Origin: Ifrita kowaldi
Taxonomy: Eukaryota; Chordata; Aves; Passeriformes; Cinclosomatidae
Direction of reading: 5' to 3'
Assembly (NCBI GenBank): GCA_013398055.1
Contig: VZRS01003934.1
Coordinates: 248,001 to 312,000 of the forward strand
DNA length: 64,000 nucleotides
The position numbers and the translations under genes are program-made. The notes under the pieces were generated by a model, which saw only the letters and a list, made by a program, of their open reading frames with translations, searched no databases and had not been told where the DNA came from. Below are positions 40,624 through 52,990 of this stretch, in pieces (within the stretch, counting starts at the first letter, position 1; the number at the start of each line of letters is the position of its first letter).

Positions 40624-43600
40624 TGTATAAATACTACTTCTTTCTCTACAAATAATGCTACAGCTTGCATTTTCAATGGCAAGCATAAATCTCTTAATAG
40701 ATTTCACTGGAATCAGGCCAGATGTGGCAGCTAAGTGCCTGGTATTCTGTCCCAAAAGATGCATTGTACGTGAATTTGCAAAGCAGTGTGTGGTGCAGTC
40801 ACTCTCCATGTAGGTTTTGGCCTCCTGCTCACACAACATCTCTTTGCACCCAGGAAAACATGAGAAATACAATTTGAAGCCTGTTTTGATGTTGCTTCTG
40901 CTCTTTGCATTGCTGCATTAATTCCTGGTGCAAACCTGCAGTTTTACACAGAAAGTCAGATCCTGCATGGCTTTAAATTCCAGATTCATTCCCGAAGCCT
41001 CTGTGCTAGTCAGAGGCACCATGAGATAAAAAGCACATAAAAGAAGGGAAGATGTGAACAAAGTGTCTCCCCGTGAGCTCTGCCTACTGATGGTAGGGTA
41101 TGAGCAACAGTTCTTCACCCATCTCCTCAGAGTGAAAAACACTCTGTTGTACAACAGGTGCAACTCAAGGTAATTGAGTAATTAAAAAAACCTGAGCATT
41201 TTAGGGTAAAAACCTTGTGTAAAGGTATATTGTGCCTTGGCCATATAGAAAATTAATTAATGTATATCCCCAGGAGCAATGCTTATCTTCCTGTTAAAAC
41301 TCTGCTAATAGGATGACTGGAGCACAGCCAACCTGCACACCCAGTGCCATGATTTCCTTCCCCCCCCGGAACACAGCACAGCAGCTAGGATCAGCACAAA
41401 ATGGCTACCCCAGATTGAAAATGCCTTATTAAAAAGCAACACTTCTCTTCAGAAAAATGTCAGTCTCCAGGAGTGTCATCAACAAAACTCAGGATTTTCA
41501 AAAGCAGTCAAAATCTCTGTGGGAGCTGGGTCCCTCAAAAGCCCCTGAGATAAACTTTCCCTAGGTGAGGGTCCAAGAGCCACCAAAGCAAGTGGTCTTG
41601 GGCTGGAGAGCCACAGTTCTGCATGACACTTCCCAAAGCCTTTCCGTTCCTTCCCAGGGCAGGAAACCAGGGAAACGCCAGCCACCAGAGAGGTTGGAAC
41701 TGGTGTGTTGGGCTCTCTCCAGCAGCTGGACCCTTGTTCCTGTCCTGCATGAGCCCAGCCCATCTCTCTGAGATGCACAGCTTTGCTGCTTGGGTTTTGT
41801 TTGGACCATTCTAGGAGCTAGCCTGTTGGAATTAATACATCTTCCAGGTAAAAAGGCAGGAGCCAGACTGTCCTTCCTAGGAGGAGGGCCAAGGGCATCT
41901 AAAGACAACCACTAACCTACCATTTCACAGACTCTTCGCATGTCTAAGAGGTTCCTCCTGGGGATATTGCCTTCAATTGTACAGAATGGCTCTTGGACAG
42001 TATAACTTAAGACTATGTGTCATATGGCAGAGGTCCATCAGATGGTCATGGAGCACAATACATAAAATATTCAGTTAGAAATATCAGTTTTCCTACAGTA
42101 TCAGCATAACAAGGACTTTTGCAACTGTCTGATGTTGGGACTGGTTTGTATTGCAAATGTCCTTGTCTAATCTACAGCTCTGTATTAAATAACACATTAT
42201 CCTATCATGACATTTTGCTTTGCCAAGAGAGCACAATATTTATATGTACATGCCCACAGCGCTGAATTTCCGACAGAATACTGTATCAATGACAAACTGC
42301 AGGTTTGGTAACACAACTCAGAAAAAGTTTTAAATGCGCTGGCTTTGGGGAAGTCAGAAGAGCTTGTTTAGATACAGAACAATCGCAGGAATAGACAAAA
42401 TCATTGTGTGCCGATAAATACTGATCTTCACAATTGTTAACACTTTTGCATGCAGAAGCTGGAGAGCTGCTGCAACAGATAAATTCACAATGCTATTTCA
42501 AACCAAAATGCAAAAAGTGCTTTCAAGATGTGAGCAGCTCTTCACTCATGAGTTGGGACATCTTCTGCTGATGGCATTTGCTCAAGGACGAAGTCAGCAG
42601 ACATCACCACAGCCAATGCGCTGGTGGTCATCCCACAAAGGCAACACTTCTGCTTCTCACTGCCAGAGAGAAAAAAGTGGGAAGTGCTTCAGCCCTTTCT
42701 GGAGTGACCTTGATGTGCAACTTCCCTCCCACCCCTTTGAGCTCTGCTTTTTGTGTCCTGTCTCTGTCCCATCTCAGACTCCATGGGAAAACCTGTGCAG
42801 TGATTTTGGGATGTGATCCTGCAGCAGCCTCTTCTACCCTACCCTCCTTTCCGTGCTTGCTGTAGTTGATGCATCCATGAGGAGAGCTCACAAAAGGGCC
42901 AGAAACATACAGGGAAATGGGTCTGAGCTGACTCTGGGCTCTGAACAGCTAGGTCACAGCAGCAGTGCCAAGGGCTTGCCTGGGACAGGCTGGAGTATCT
43001 CACTCTTCCCTGCCCTGAATTTAGTTAGAATGTTTTACAGGCAGTTTTCTGTCGAGATGTTGGCCATGCTATCAACCCGCCCCCTCCCCTGCACACAATC
43101 AAAATATTTTGATAACCAAAAAATGTCAGGCAATACAGCAAATTTTGCAGTAAATAAATACAGCAAATAACTGCAAAGGCAAGGAGGGGAGGAGTGGGGA
43201 GCTGGTGCCTCTGCTGAAGGTTTCCATCTCCAAACTACAAAAAGATCCTTTAAAATTAGTGTTGCAACAAAACCCAGCTATTTTCTACCAAAACAACCCC
43301 TCTCTAGTGAAAGAAAGGAGGCTGGGGAATGTCATGCTGCTGGTTCACACCTCGAGAGCAGAGCACAGCCCCTGGCACAGCCGTGTGTGGACCCAGCAAG
43401 GCCCAGCCGCTCTGCATGGCAGACAATGAGAGATTCCAGGAACGGCCTGGCAAACGGGCCCCCAGCAAGATCCTCGACACACACCAGATATGTGAGACAA
43501 ATTGCAATGACAAGGTTGCACTGGCAGGCTGGATGGTGGGCAGCGAAATCCCTGTCCAGACAGTGCTGTGCTCTGGGCACTCTTTGAGCAAAAGGAAGGC

Positions 43601-45638
43601 AAGAGATGGTGCCAAAACCCCACTGGCATGGCCATCGTACCCATTTTCCACACTGCAGAGAGTGGCTGAGGCGGCTGCAAGCACTGAGGGTGCCCAGGAA
43701 GCCAAGGCTGTGACTGTCACACCACACGCAGAGCTGGGGGAATTGCAGAATGCCAGGGCTGGTGCACAAGGGCAGGTGAAGGAGACATGGAAAGAAACCA
43801 AGCACTAACCCACTATTCAGTCTGGTCACAAGGGACTGAAGGGTTGGAGGAAGGGTTAGTGCAGAAGTCAGAGCTCAAGATGGGCAGTTTACTGTGCTGG
43901 AGGGGTAATGCAATAAATAAGAGACTCTGGTCCTCATTCTGCACACCAGGATCCCTGCTCTGCTCATCGGGAAACACAAAGTGCTGTCGCCATGTGTACC
44001 CACACCTGCTCCTTTCCACTGTCCCAGGCACCCCCGGCTCCTGCACTCCCTGTGCCCCACACTGCCTCTGCAGACAAAGGGACCTCCTTTCCCATGCTAA
44101 GCCCCAGTGTTAGGATGCAGTTAGGGGCTAGCCAGACACTCACCCAGAAGCAGCAGAGTTTATTAGCCCGGTAGCAATGGAAAGTTTCCAGGCTGGGCAG
44201 GATGCTCCGGCAGTGAGGCAGGCGGGGAGCAGGGGCTGCACAAGGCTCTTGCTGCAACAGGAAAGCAAGGGCAGCTTGGGCAGCACAGCTCTCAGACCCC
44301 AGGGGCTGCTTTTGAAGAGGTGTTTCTCTTCAGCTGTTTGTCCCCTCCAATGTCATTTGTCCCACCAACAGCCCTCCTCAAAGAGCACATAACCTCCAAG
44401 CTTTTTTTCTTTATCCTCTTTCCACTCGCAGGCAGCAGATGCAAGCCCAGCATCTGGGCTGGTGCTGGGCAAAGAGAACTGGTCTCCTCAAAGAGTTTCC
44501 TGCCTTTACCACCAGCCTGCAGCACGGAAGGAGTGGCCACAGCCCACCCCTGTGACAGCGAGCAGAAGCATCTCAGCAGGCCACATTTCAGATGTGTGGC
44601 GCGGGATGTTTATTTTTTTTAACCAGTTCCATGGCTGCCACCTCTGCAAGGGCATCACATTCTGAGTGGCTGACAAGCCCCAGCCTGGCTGGGAGTCTGT
44701 ATCCCGAGGCAAGGGAAAGACAGTGGGCTGCAGAGTATCTCCACATTCCCTGGAGTGTGACGGCGATGCCCTGAAAGCCGGGGGATGGTGACGAACAGGA
44801 TCCAGGCACAGCCCCCACAGGTGTGTCCGTGGGAGGGCAAGCAGCAAACAGCTCTGCTGGGGTATTTTGGGATTTTTGCTTTCAGCCTCAGTGATCTGTG
44901 GGGTGCATCTCTGCTCGGAGGCAGCAACTGCACAGCATCCATCTGCAAAAGTACCCCAGCAAACAGAATCCCTCGCTCTCCCCCCGGTCTCTGTGAGCAG
45001 CATTCATTCCTTGCTCTTGCTGTAGATCCGGCATGCCGAGTCCTTTCTCCCCAAGAGTATTCTCCCTTTACAAAGCAAGATCATAAAGCAGTGACATAAT
45101 CCAAGCTTGGCAAACATTTTTGCTGATGTTAAGCCAGTGCCTTTCGTGGTTCTCACTGCAGCTTTTGAGGCCATGATATACATGGTGCAACCAGCTGATT
45201 AAATGTGCAGGAGCCTCCCAAGATACCATTTCATCCGAAACGCTGACATTTATATTTGACTTCCAATAAGTGTGGGGCACTTTTTAAAAATTTTTAATTA
45301 GTTCTCACAAGGGTGGGAGTCAGACACAGCTACACAATGAAGTTCTCCATAGAATAGGTATGATTCAACCAGATGACTCCTGGCCAGACTTCCAAACCCA
45401 TCTACCTTGCAGCAAAGCCTCGAAGCCAAGTTAATTAGAGGCCACCCACAAGTAGATGTGATTCTGTGTAGGTGAATCTCTTTGCCCATTCATTCCCCAC
45501 CACATCTGCTAAGATCTCAACATACATGCTAAGGGTGAGTGGGAGGGCTCTGGTGGTAAATAAATGACTCCATTCATTTCGTTTTGGCACCAAGATTCAG
45601 CCAGCTAGTGAGGCCGAGTAGTAAACAATAGTAATATG

Positions 45639-45717
45639 GAAAAAAAGTTAAAAAAAAAAAAAAAAAAGAAAAAAAAAGTAAAAAAAAAAAAAAAAAAGTA
45701 AAAAAAAAAGAAAAAAG
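45639..45717. repeat. A-rich tract with GTA interruptions
   Basis: About 80 bases of nearly pure A on the plus strand, broken by single G or GT at about 17-20 base spacing. It lies about 1.3 kb upstream of the CpG island. It is not attached to a recognisable retroelement body, so it is called a simple repeat. Confidence 0.93.
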
Positions 45718-46180
45718 GCAAGCAGCATATAAGATGCCTCAACGAAGAGGTGTGATTGTTGGCAAAACATGTCCCATTTGAGTTTATGGGATGTACAGAG
45801 TCTTTTTATTAGGGATACTTTTTGCTATTAGCGTAATAAAAAAGAATCAATTGTTTCTGCCATCTGAGAAAACTCTTGGTGGAACAGGCAGAAATCCAGG
45901 AATAATTAAGAAAATAATAGTGCACACCCAACAAGAAAAACATTATTTGTTTAAAGATGAAGTCCCTCTAGAATACTTGGTAGTGACTGCATTTCTTTCA
46001 AAAGAGGGGGAAAAACCCTTCTAAATGAAAAGCAGCAGCCATCAACTCATTTCTAAGATCTCGAGTGGAAAAAGCGTGGGGCTGTAATCCCCCTCAGCGG
46101 TGAGGCTTTTCCGTTTTCATCGCTCTTATCAGCCTTTGCAAGTTGCAAAATAAAAGTGTTTTGCCCCTACATGTTTCCAT

Positions 46181-46250
46181 CAGAGGATCAGAAGCGCTTC
46201 ACAAAACAGAATTAATTGAGCTTCACTGCTCACCTGTGAGAACAGAGCAA
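46181..46250 (+). repeat. Ancient amniote SINE-like fragment
   Basis: The segment contains GAGGATCAGAAGCGCTTCAC, then AAACAGAATTAATTGAGC, then CACTGCTCACCTGTGAG. This follows the order of the old amniote repeat motif 'GGATCTCAAAGCGCTTTACAAA ... ATTAATTAAGC.TCACAACACCCCTGTGAG'. It breaks off after CTGTGAG, where copies usually continue to 'TATTATCCCCATTTTACAG'. The repeat family name is uncertain (MIR, AmnSINE or UCON type). Confidence 0.45.
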
Positions 46251-46823
46251 TTATTTAGCAACAGGGTTTGGAGGGTTTTTTTGCTCTTTGGGGTGGGGGT
46301 AGAAATAAAAACTGCAGGAAGATTACAAACCCACCAAGCCAACAAGACACTTGGCAGGTTTAGCCATTTCCAATGATGAATGTGACAAACCTGCAAGTTT
46401 CTGACCACCAGATCCGGGTTCTCCTTTTGGAAGGGAACATTTTTCCTCAGCATCACTTTTCCCAGGCCTCAGCTTGCCAGGCTCCCCACCGGCACAAATC
46501 GCCATCCTCCCGAGTTCTGACTCTTCATCTAAGTCTCCAGAAAACGATGTCTCCAAACAACCCATCCTCCCTTCGAGCGTATCGTGGTGCCATCTCACAC
46601 CCAGGATGTGCACTTTGCGCTCCGAAACCCTGCTCCCATTGCTCCCGTGTGACTCCGGGCAGGTTATAAAGCTCTGCCGGCTGCACGTGGGAACACGGGG
46701 GAACATCTCCAGAGTCTGCAGGTCGGAGAAACGCAGTCTGAGAAACAGTGTTTGTGGAGAACTTAATATCACAGTAACCGGTTAAAAAGAGAACCATTTG
46801 AAGTCTCGGTGCATGGACAGAGC

Positions 46824-46881
46824 CACACACTGAGCAACAAGACATCAGGGCTCACATACTGAGTAACAAGACATCAGGGCT
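46824..46881. repeat. 29-bp tandem duplication
   Basis: Two adjacent 29-base copies (46824-46852 and 46853-46881) share TAACAAGACATCAGGGCT-type sequence with two substitutions. They lie immediately upstream of the CpG island. Confidence 0.93.
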
Positions 46882-46899
46882 GGAAAAGCATTATCCCTT

Positions 46900-47480
46900 T
46901 TCCGGCTGGGTTGTAAGGGGCCATAAACCGCTGACGGAAGAGGCAGCGGAACGAGCCGGTTTGCACGAAAGGCGAAGCTGAGCATCCCCACCGCTCCCGT
47001 GCAGCTTTCGTGTTTCACACACATCTGTTTACTTTCTCCCTAATTGCGTTTTTGCCCTGCACGCGGCTTTCGGCGGCTGCGGGGGCGCGGCGGTCCCGGC
47101 TCACGGCCCCGGGCCGGGGGCAGGTAAATCCTCCCCCCGGCGCTCTAGGCACCCGCTGCCGGGCGGGACCAACACACCGCACACCAGCCCGGGCCGTGCC
47201 CAGTGGCAGCGCGTCGCTCGCCCGGCGCTCCCGGAGCATCGCCCGCCCCGCCCCGCGCCGCGCCCCCCACGACCCCCCGGGTGCCTTTTCGTCATGACTT
47301 TTTTTTTTTTTTCCCTATTAATAATTTTTTAATCATTTTCTTTTGAGCCGCGCCCGCTACCCGCAGGTGGGGCTCGGGGTTGATTTTTTTTTTCCCGTTT
47401 CCCTCTTTATTTAAAGCGAACGCGGGGACCCGCGGGCTGCCGGCCCAGCGCGGAGTCTGCGCGCCCCCGCACGTAGAAAA
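46900..47480 (+). promoter_or_regulatory. CpG island, candidate promoter of the mir-15c/16c primary transcript
   Basis: The densest CpG cluster in the window. It is centred on 47050-47280 with a second GC-rich part at 47345-47480, separated by a T-rich spacer at 47298-47340. CpG islands usually mark promoters. No coding gene starts here on either strand, and the nearest downstream feature is mir-15c, 5.1 kb away on the + strand. A consensus-like 5' splice site (GGCAG|GTAAAT, GT at 47124) sits inside the island, as expected for a short first exon. The direction of transcription is inferred from the microRNAs. A promoter serving both directions is possible. Confidence 0.6.
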
Positions 47481-50400
47481 TAGTTCTATACATAAAAAAA
47501 AAAAAAAAAAGCTGGTGTAACCAAAGAATAATTCGCCGAAATAATTTAAAATATTAAAAAAAAAAATTGGCAGCCAGCTTTTGCTTTTTTTCCCTTTTCC
47601 CCTCGCTGGTTGCTCGCTTTGTACAGGAAATTTGAATATCCTGGCAAGGGCCAGCTTCCCAGGGCAGCCTCGCAGCGCTCTGGGAGCTGCAGTGATGGAG
47701 CAACATGCACGGCGCTGGGACTTTTCCCTCTGTAATTAATCCTACATGCAGTATTTTTCCCGTATGTGCATCAGCTATATAAAGACAATTTTTTTGTGTT
47801 CGGAGAGTGAGTTTTCCAAGGTTAAAACATTATTTGCTCCCCCCAAAACCCAGAAATTCTGTTTGTGTGTCCGTATGCGTGTTAAGTGTAGGTGAGGGAC
47901 CATCTGCCAAGTTTCATCATCTTCTATTCTGAAGAAATCCAAAGAACTCACCGGCAACTGCAAAAGTCTGTATTTAATTAATCCACTTTGGTGGGAAATA
48001 TAGTAAAACTGAGCTGCTAATGCAGTAAACATTTATGAAATATAAGAGGGAAGCTTTAAGTAATGCTTCAGGCAAACCGACCTAAATCTAAAAAGGAAAA
48101 AAAAAAATCAGTGTGCATGTTATGTTTTAAATTATTGTTCATCTGACCAAAAAAGAAATAGATTTTTTGTTTGGTTTTTTCCTGTTCTTAACAAATAAAC
48201 TTCATAGGAATTGGGCTTCCAGATCTGCCCCTTGTTGTTTAGAACTGGATGAGATGACAATGCTAAAACTTGGAAGTAACAAGAAGCACCACACTTTTCT
48301 TCTCCTCAGCAGTGTTGAGAAAAAACTCTGGATCCTGGAATTTTACTGTGGATTTTACTGGTTTTCTGGAGTGCTGTAAGTTGAAGTCTTGTCCTGCAGG
48401 CCTTTGCAGGCGCCAGTAGGTTCCCATCCCACTAACACCCTCACCTTGGTAAACACAGCTGATCCTGCTGGTAACAATGTCGGGCTCGAGTTTCACATCG
48501 AGTGAAGTTAACGAATTCATTTTTTGCATTATTTGAATCTGCCCTTTGTAGCTGCAGTTTGGTTTCGGGTGTTCAGCCCCACCTAAGAGCGAGTTGATGG
48601 CATGTGGTTTAGCGCAGGGAAGGTCCGCTGTGCTGCAAGGAAAATGTGCTGGGGTTTATATGAACTGTGTGCTGCTTCCCTGACCCTTTTATGGGCCAAT
48701 CGTAAGAAAAAAAATTATTTTTGATGAAGCATGTGGGAAATGACCTGCTCTTACCCGGCTTCGACAAGAATAGGGACAAAATATATTTTCTGCATTTATT
48801 TTGTGTCCCCAGGAGTGAGTCCTGGCTGGGCAGAACAGCAATTTTGGGTGATGGGGAGATGCACTGTAGGTGCTGCACAAATGAAAGTAACTTGGCTGCG
48901 TGCAGTTCTCACGTCCGACTGCTCGGGCTCCTTCACAGCCACTTCTCCTCCCGCAGCCCTTGCGCGCCTTCAGCAGCCCTGCGAAGCAATTCCTGCTGGG
49001 AATGGCAGAGCTGGAGCCATGTGGTGGCTGTCGATCAAGCACCGGGTCTGATCCCAGCTATTGGCCACATCTGTAAATACTGGGACGTGACTTTTGTTTA
49101 AACCTCATTGTTCAAAAGGAGGCAGCAACAAAAGTGTTGGGATTTTTCAGAGCAAGGCAGATATGAAGTGTTCTGGTGGTGTTACTGACACCCTTATTTT
49201 CGTTTTGTCACTGTAATTTTGCCTCACTAATGAGTGTCTGGGACTTTCAGCTGTAATGAGATGATTTACTTTAGTCTTTTTATAAAATAATAAATGCCTC
49301 TTTTTCCAGTTGTTTCAAATGAGAACAGTGACTTCAGGATTTATTTGTGCATGTCTCCTGGAAAACTGCTTGATAGCAGAGCTGGGGTTTTTGTTCCTAT
49401 TTTTTTCTATATATAGGAAATGCTTAATATTTACTCGTCTTTGAGCTCACCTAGCCCTGAATTGTGTGGGTCAGTAAAGACTCTGTATGCAAATCTGTTC
49501 TGTCACGGGCTCCTGTATTTATTTCCTTTCCTTTCCCATGGCACTCCTTATCACATTTTTTTCCTTCCCTTTTTTTTCTGGTTAGTGTCAGTGAGGAGGG
49601 ATGAGGTGGTATTTTAAGGGAATCCAGTATTTCAGGGGGAATTTGTTTTGGTTTTGTGTATGTGCTTGGGACTGGAGTGGCGGGGGGGGTTGCTTAATTG
49701 CCCAGTATACTTTGGCAAGCAGAAGTTGCATTGTTTTGTGAATTGCATGAATGGTTTTCTGCATGTTCAAATTCCCCAGTTATTTGGGGGATTTAATTAA
49801 ACTTCTGTAGGTGGCTGGCTTACATAAATGACAGGTAGAAGTTTCTATTTCTAGCAAGAGCTGCTGCACACACCACGGGCATGGAGCTCTTGGCAGCTGA
49901 AGGGATATTGCAGTGCTTTTGCATTGAGGCGGAGCTTTTGGGGCAATTCTCCTCATGTTTGGGGCTACCAGTAAGCAGGACACCCCTGTTCCTGGCCATA
50001 GTGGAGTGCCACTTGGAAGTTGAAGGTGATCCTGGGATGCTGCCTCTACCTGACAGTGAGAGGGGGCACTTGTGGTGCCACCACAAAAGCATCAACCCCC
50101 AAACAGCCTCTCTGCATCTTACCTGCCTGTCCTAGGCCTGATTTGTCACCTAAACCAGCATAATTAAGATGTTTCCTTTGCTTCTGGTCTGCCAGGACCA
50201 GTGGAGTTGTTCTTGCTGCTGCTGTTTTAACCCCTTCAGGGAGGAAGGTGGGCTTGCTGCTGGCCATGGTTGTGCACAGTGGCTTTCCCACCTGCCCAGA
50301 GCTGGCCCTGGTTTTTCTGGCTCATCCCTCCTTTCTCTACAGCTGGGTTATGATTTGGGGTTACCAGTGTGCCTTGGGTGCCACTGCCCAGAGTCACACT

Positions 50401-52568
50401 GAGCCAATGGTGCCAGTAGCCCCAGGAATGGGGAGAATAGAGAGAGGGATGTAGTTACTCTGCTTCATAGTCTGCCCTATCTGGAGCTGAAAATCTGGTA
50501 TTTTTTTTTTCTTTAATTTTAAAAATACTTGCACCTGTCTCTGTGTGCCTTGGGAGGGAACCTACCCAACAGGCCTGGTCCCCCCTCCTGGAGTTGCCCC
50601 CTTCTGCTAGCACCTCTCAAACCCTTTCTGTTGTTGATTTGCAGCTCCCACTGAAGCAGCGATTGCCTGATTGTGTCTAGGGAGTCCATGCAGGAGCGGA
50701 TGTGCCCATGTTCAGAGGTGAGTTGGGAAGGTAAGCTCATGTCCCACCTGCTCCAAAATACCTGCAGCATCTGCATCCCTCTGGGTAGATGCAGGTCCCT
50801 CTGACACGCATATCCCTTCTTGAGTACTGCAGGTAATACCTTGGCGATGGTCAGGTGAACTCAAAGCTGAACAACCCTGCCAATTTCTGATTTAAAGTTG
50901 AGTTTCCAAAGCACAAACTAAGTTTGAAAGAAGCTGAAGTGTGAGATGGGATGATTCAAACATGGAACTTTCTATTGCATAAAATATTGATGCTGTCATG
51001 TCATAAACACACACATTTTCTCAGATGCGTATTTCACTGCCTATCCCAAATTTGCAGTTGCCCAATACTCGGTGTGAATGTTGATTTTTCCCTCTGTGCT
51101 AGAGGCTGGTGGAGGTGTATCAAACCCTTGCTTTGAAAAGTCCTCCTTACTGAAGAGAGCTCTTGCCCTTGTTGTCGAACTAGGCAAGAGTCTGGTTTAA
51201 ATAAATACAAAAGTATTAATTAAAATGTGAACCTCAAACTCCATCAAAATGGATTCTAAAGTTGAACATGCTTGCTGTTGCTTTTTTCTTTCCTAGTCAC
51301 TTGAAGAGATAAAAGAAATAAGATTGCACAGGTACAGCCAAGTAAAACATTGTTACAGAAGTAATTAATGGTAATATTTTGGGGGGGGTGTTTTGATTTA
51401 GCTCCTATAGGTTTAACACTGGGTGCGTGTTGGCTTTGCAGCAAGTAGCAGTTGCTCATTAGGGAGTTGGCCCTGGTGCTGTCACTGTTGAGGACACTGA
51501 AATGGTGAAAATACACTGCTTTTCTGTTGGCAAATACTTGATTTAAAATCTGAAATCACTTGGCATGGGTCACGAGAGCTTTTGAAATTCCTATTTTTAA
51601 GTTTGCTAAAGAGGCAGGGGCTCAGTGGTGCATTGGGCACAAGGGGATGGCACAAGAATTTGAAGCCAAGGTGTTATTTCTGACATTGTTCAGGTTTTTT
51701 GTGATGCTGCTTTTTAAGAAAATAAATTTAAGGAAGTTGTCACATAACTGGTGGGGGTGAAAGGTTGAAAGAAAACACAAAAAATATCAGTCTGTCTGCA
51801 CAGCTCCTGTGCAGCCTGGCAGGCTGGATGTGTAAGTGCCACTGGCAGCTGCCTTCTGCAGGGCTGCAGCCCCTCCCTGCCCTGCTCTGGTGCTTTCTGC
51901 TCTGGTACAGGCAGGGAAGGTGATGAAGTTCCAGAGATCTTTAATTTCTGGTCGCGTAAAGTTTGTCCATTCACATGGTAAATAAGCATCATCTAACCTT
52001 TTTTAAAATACGGATTTTTTAACCAAAATCTCAGAAGTCAAATTGAGCTGAATAAAAGTATTTTAAGGAAAATTTAACAGTTTTCAACTGTTGGAATCTA
52101 GATTTATTTATCTGAAATACTAACATTATGAATTCTGGAAAATCCTTGATTGTCAGTGTCACCTAAGAGGAAAGTACAAGCTAATGTTTCCCCACAGACC
52201 ATTTGGAAGGGCTGGGAAGTTCTGCAGGCTCTTCACAGTAGCAAAAGCAACAGATCTGCTGGGTCTGAAAGTGTATGATTTGCTGGGAGCCAATACTAAG
52301 TGTGGTTTGGGGCTGGGGGGAACAGTTAATTTCTGACCTTGTTTCTGAAACCGGTTCATTTGCACTGTATAACTGCATGTTCTCTTATAGTTGCAGACTG
52401 TCTGATAGCACCAGTGAAGAAAAAAAAAACCTGTCCTGTGGTGGTAATGCATGCATGTTAAATGTCTTCATTGTATAGTGTTCTTCAGTTCTTTATATCA
52501 TGGTTTAAAAAAAAATTATATATATATATTCAAAATACCATTTGGAATGTCAACATTCAGTGGGCTTT
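47481..52568. other. Sequence between CpG island and mir-15c
   Basis: Probably the intron or body of the microRNA host transcript. It contains a 17-A run at 47494-47510, an AT-rich stretch around 49.2-49.35 kb that resembles conserved non-coding DNA, a G run near 49681, and a TA microsatellite at 52516-52530. No coding exon was recognised. Confidence 0.5.
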
Positions 52569-52642
52569 GAGGAGATGTAGCAGCACATCATGGTTTGTAG
52601 GGACAAGGAGATACAGACCATTCTGGGCTGCCTCATTACCTC
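52569..52642 (+). ncRNA. MIR15C: microRNA precursor mir-15c
   Basis: miR-15/16 family members repress cell-cycle genes such as cyclins through the shared seed AGCAGCA. Seen: the 5p mature sequence occupies 52578-52599, starts TAGCAGCACATCATGG and ends TTTGTA, and matches the known chicken miR-15c. The opposite arm (about 52611-52633) contains ACAGACCATTCTGGGCTGCC. TGGTTTGTA pairs with TACAGACCA with one G-U pair, AGCAGC pairs with GCTGC, and the base closes through GAGG (52569-52572) with CCTC (52639-52642). The loop is short (GGGACAAGGAGA region). The seed is intact. It lies about 425 bases upstream of mir-16c on the same strand and is presumably processed from one primary transcript. Confidence 0.97.
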
Positions 52643-52990
52643 AAGGATAAGACAAGAAAGTGAGCTTCTGGTTATCATAGATGTGGAAGCTAACACATTC
52701 CCATGTATCTCATTAGTTCAGGTATGTGTAGACATGTTCTCTTGGTGCTTGTACTGTGCACATCCTTTGCAGCTACAAATATATCCCCTATGAGCTCGTG
52801 TGTCTGTGGTCCTGCAGACAGGAAGGACTTGTGGCTCCTTTTTGTTCTCCAACATGGGCATGACCACAACCCGTACTATATCTACCCCTCATCTATTGCT
52901 CTTCGGTCCTTTCCCTGGCAAAGGATTGGCCAAGGGACCCTTGCCCTGTGTTTTGGGCAGAGAGGGGGGTCTGCAGGTCGTGGAGAGCTG

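Larger units (their letters stand above)
36481..46180. other. Intergenic, no recognised gene
   Basis: No exon with splice sites and similarity was found. The stretches 42.18-42.47 kb and 45.1-45.5 kb are AT-rich, low in CpG and dense in homeobox/SOX-like motifs, as conserved non-coding elements often are; this is an impression, not a measurement. Simple repeats in this stretch have their own entries. Confidence 0.5.

Noticed and set aside
45639..45717. Poly(A) tail of a processed retrocopy
   Set aside because: The upstream sequence shows no coding similarity or SINE/LINE body, and no target-site duplication was visible.
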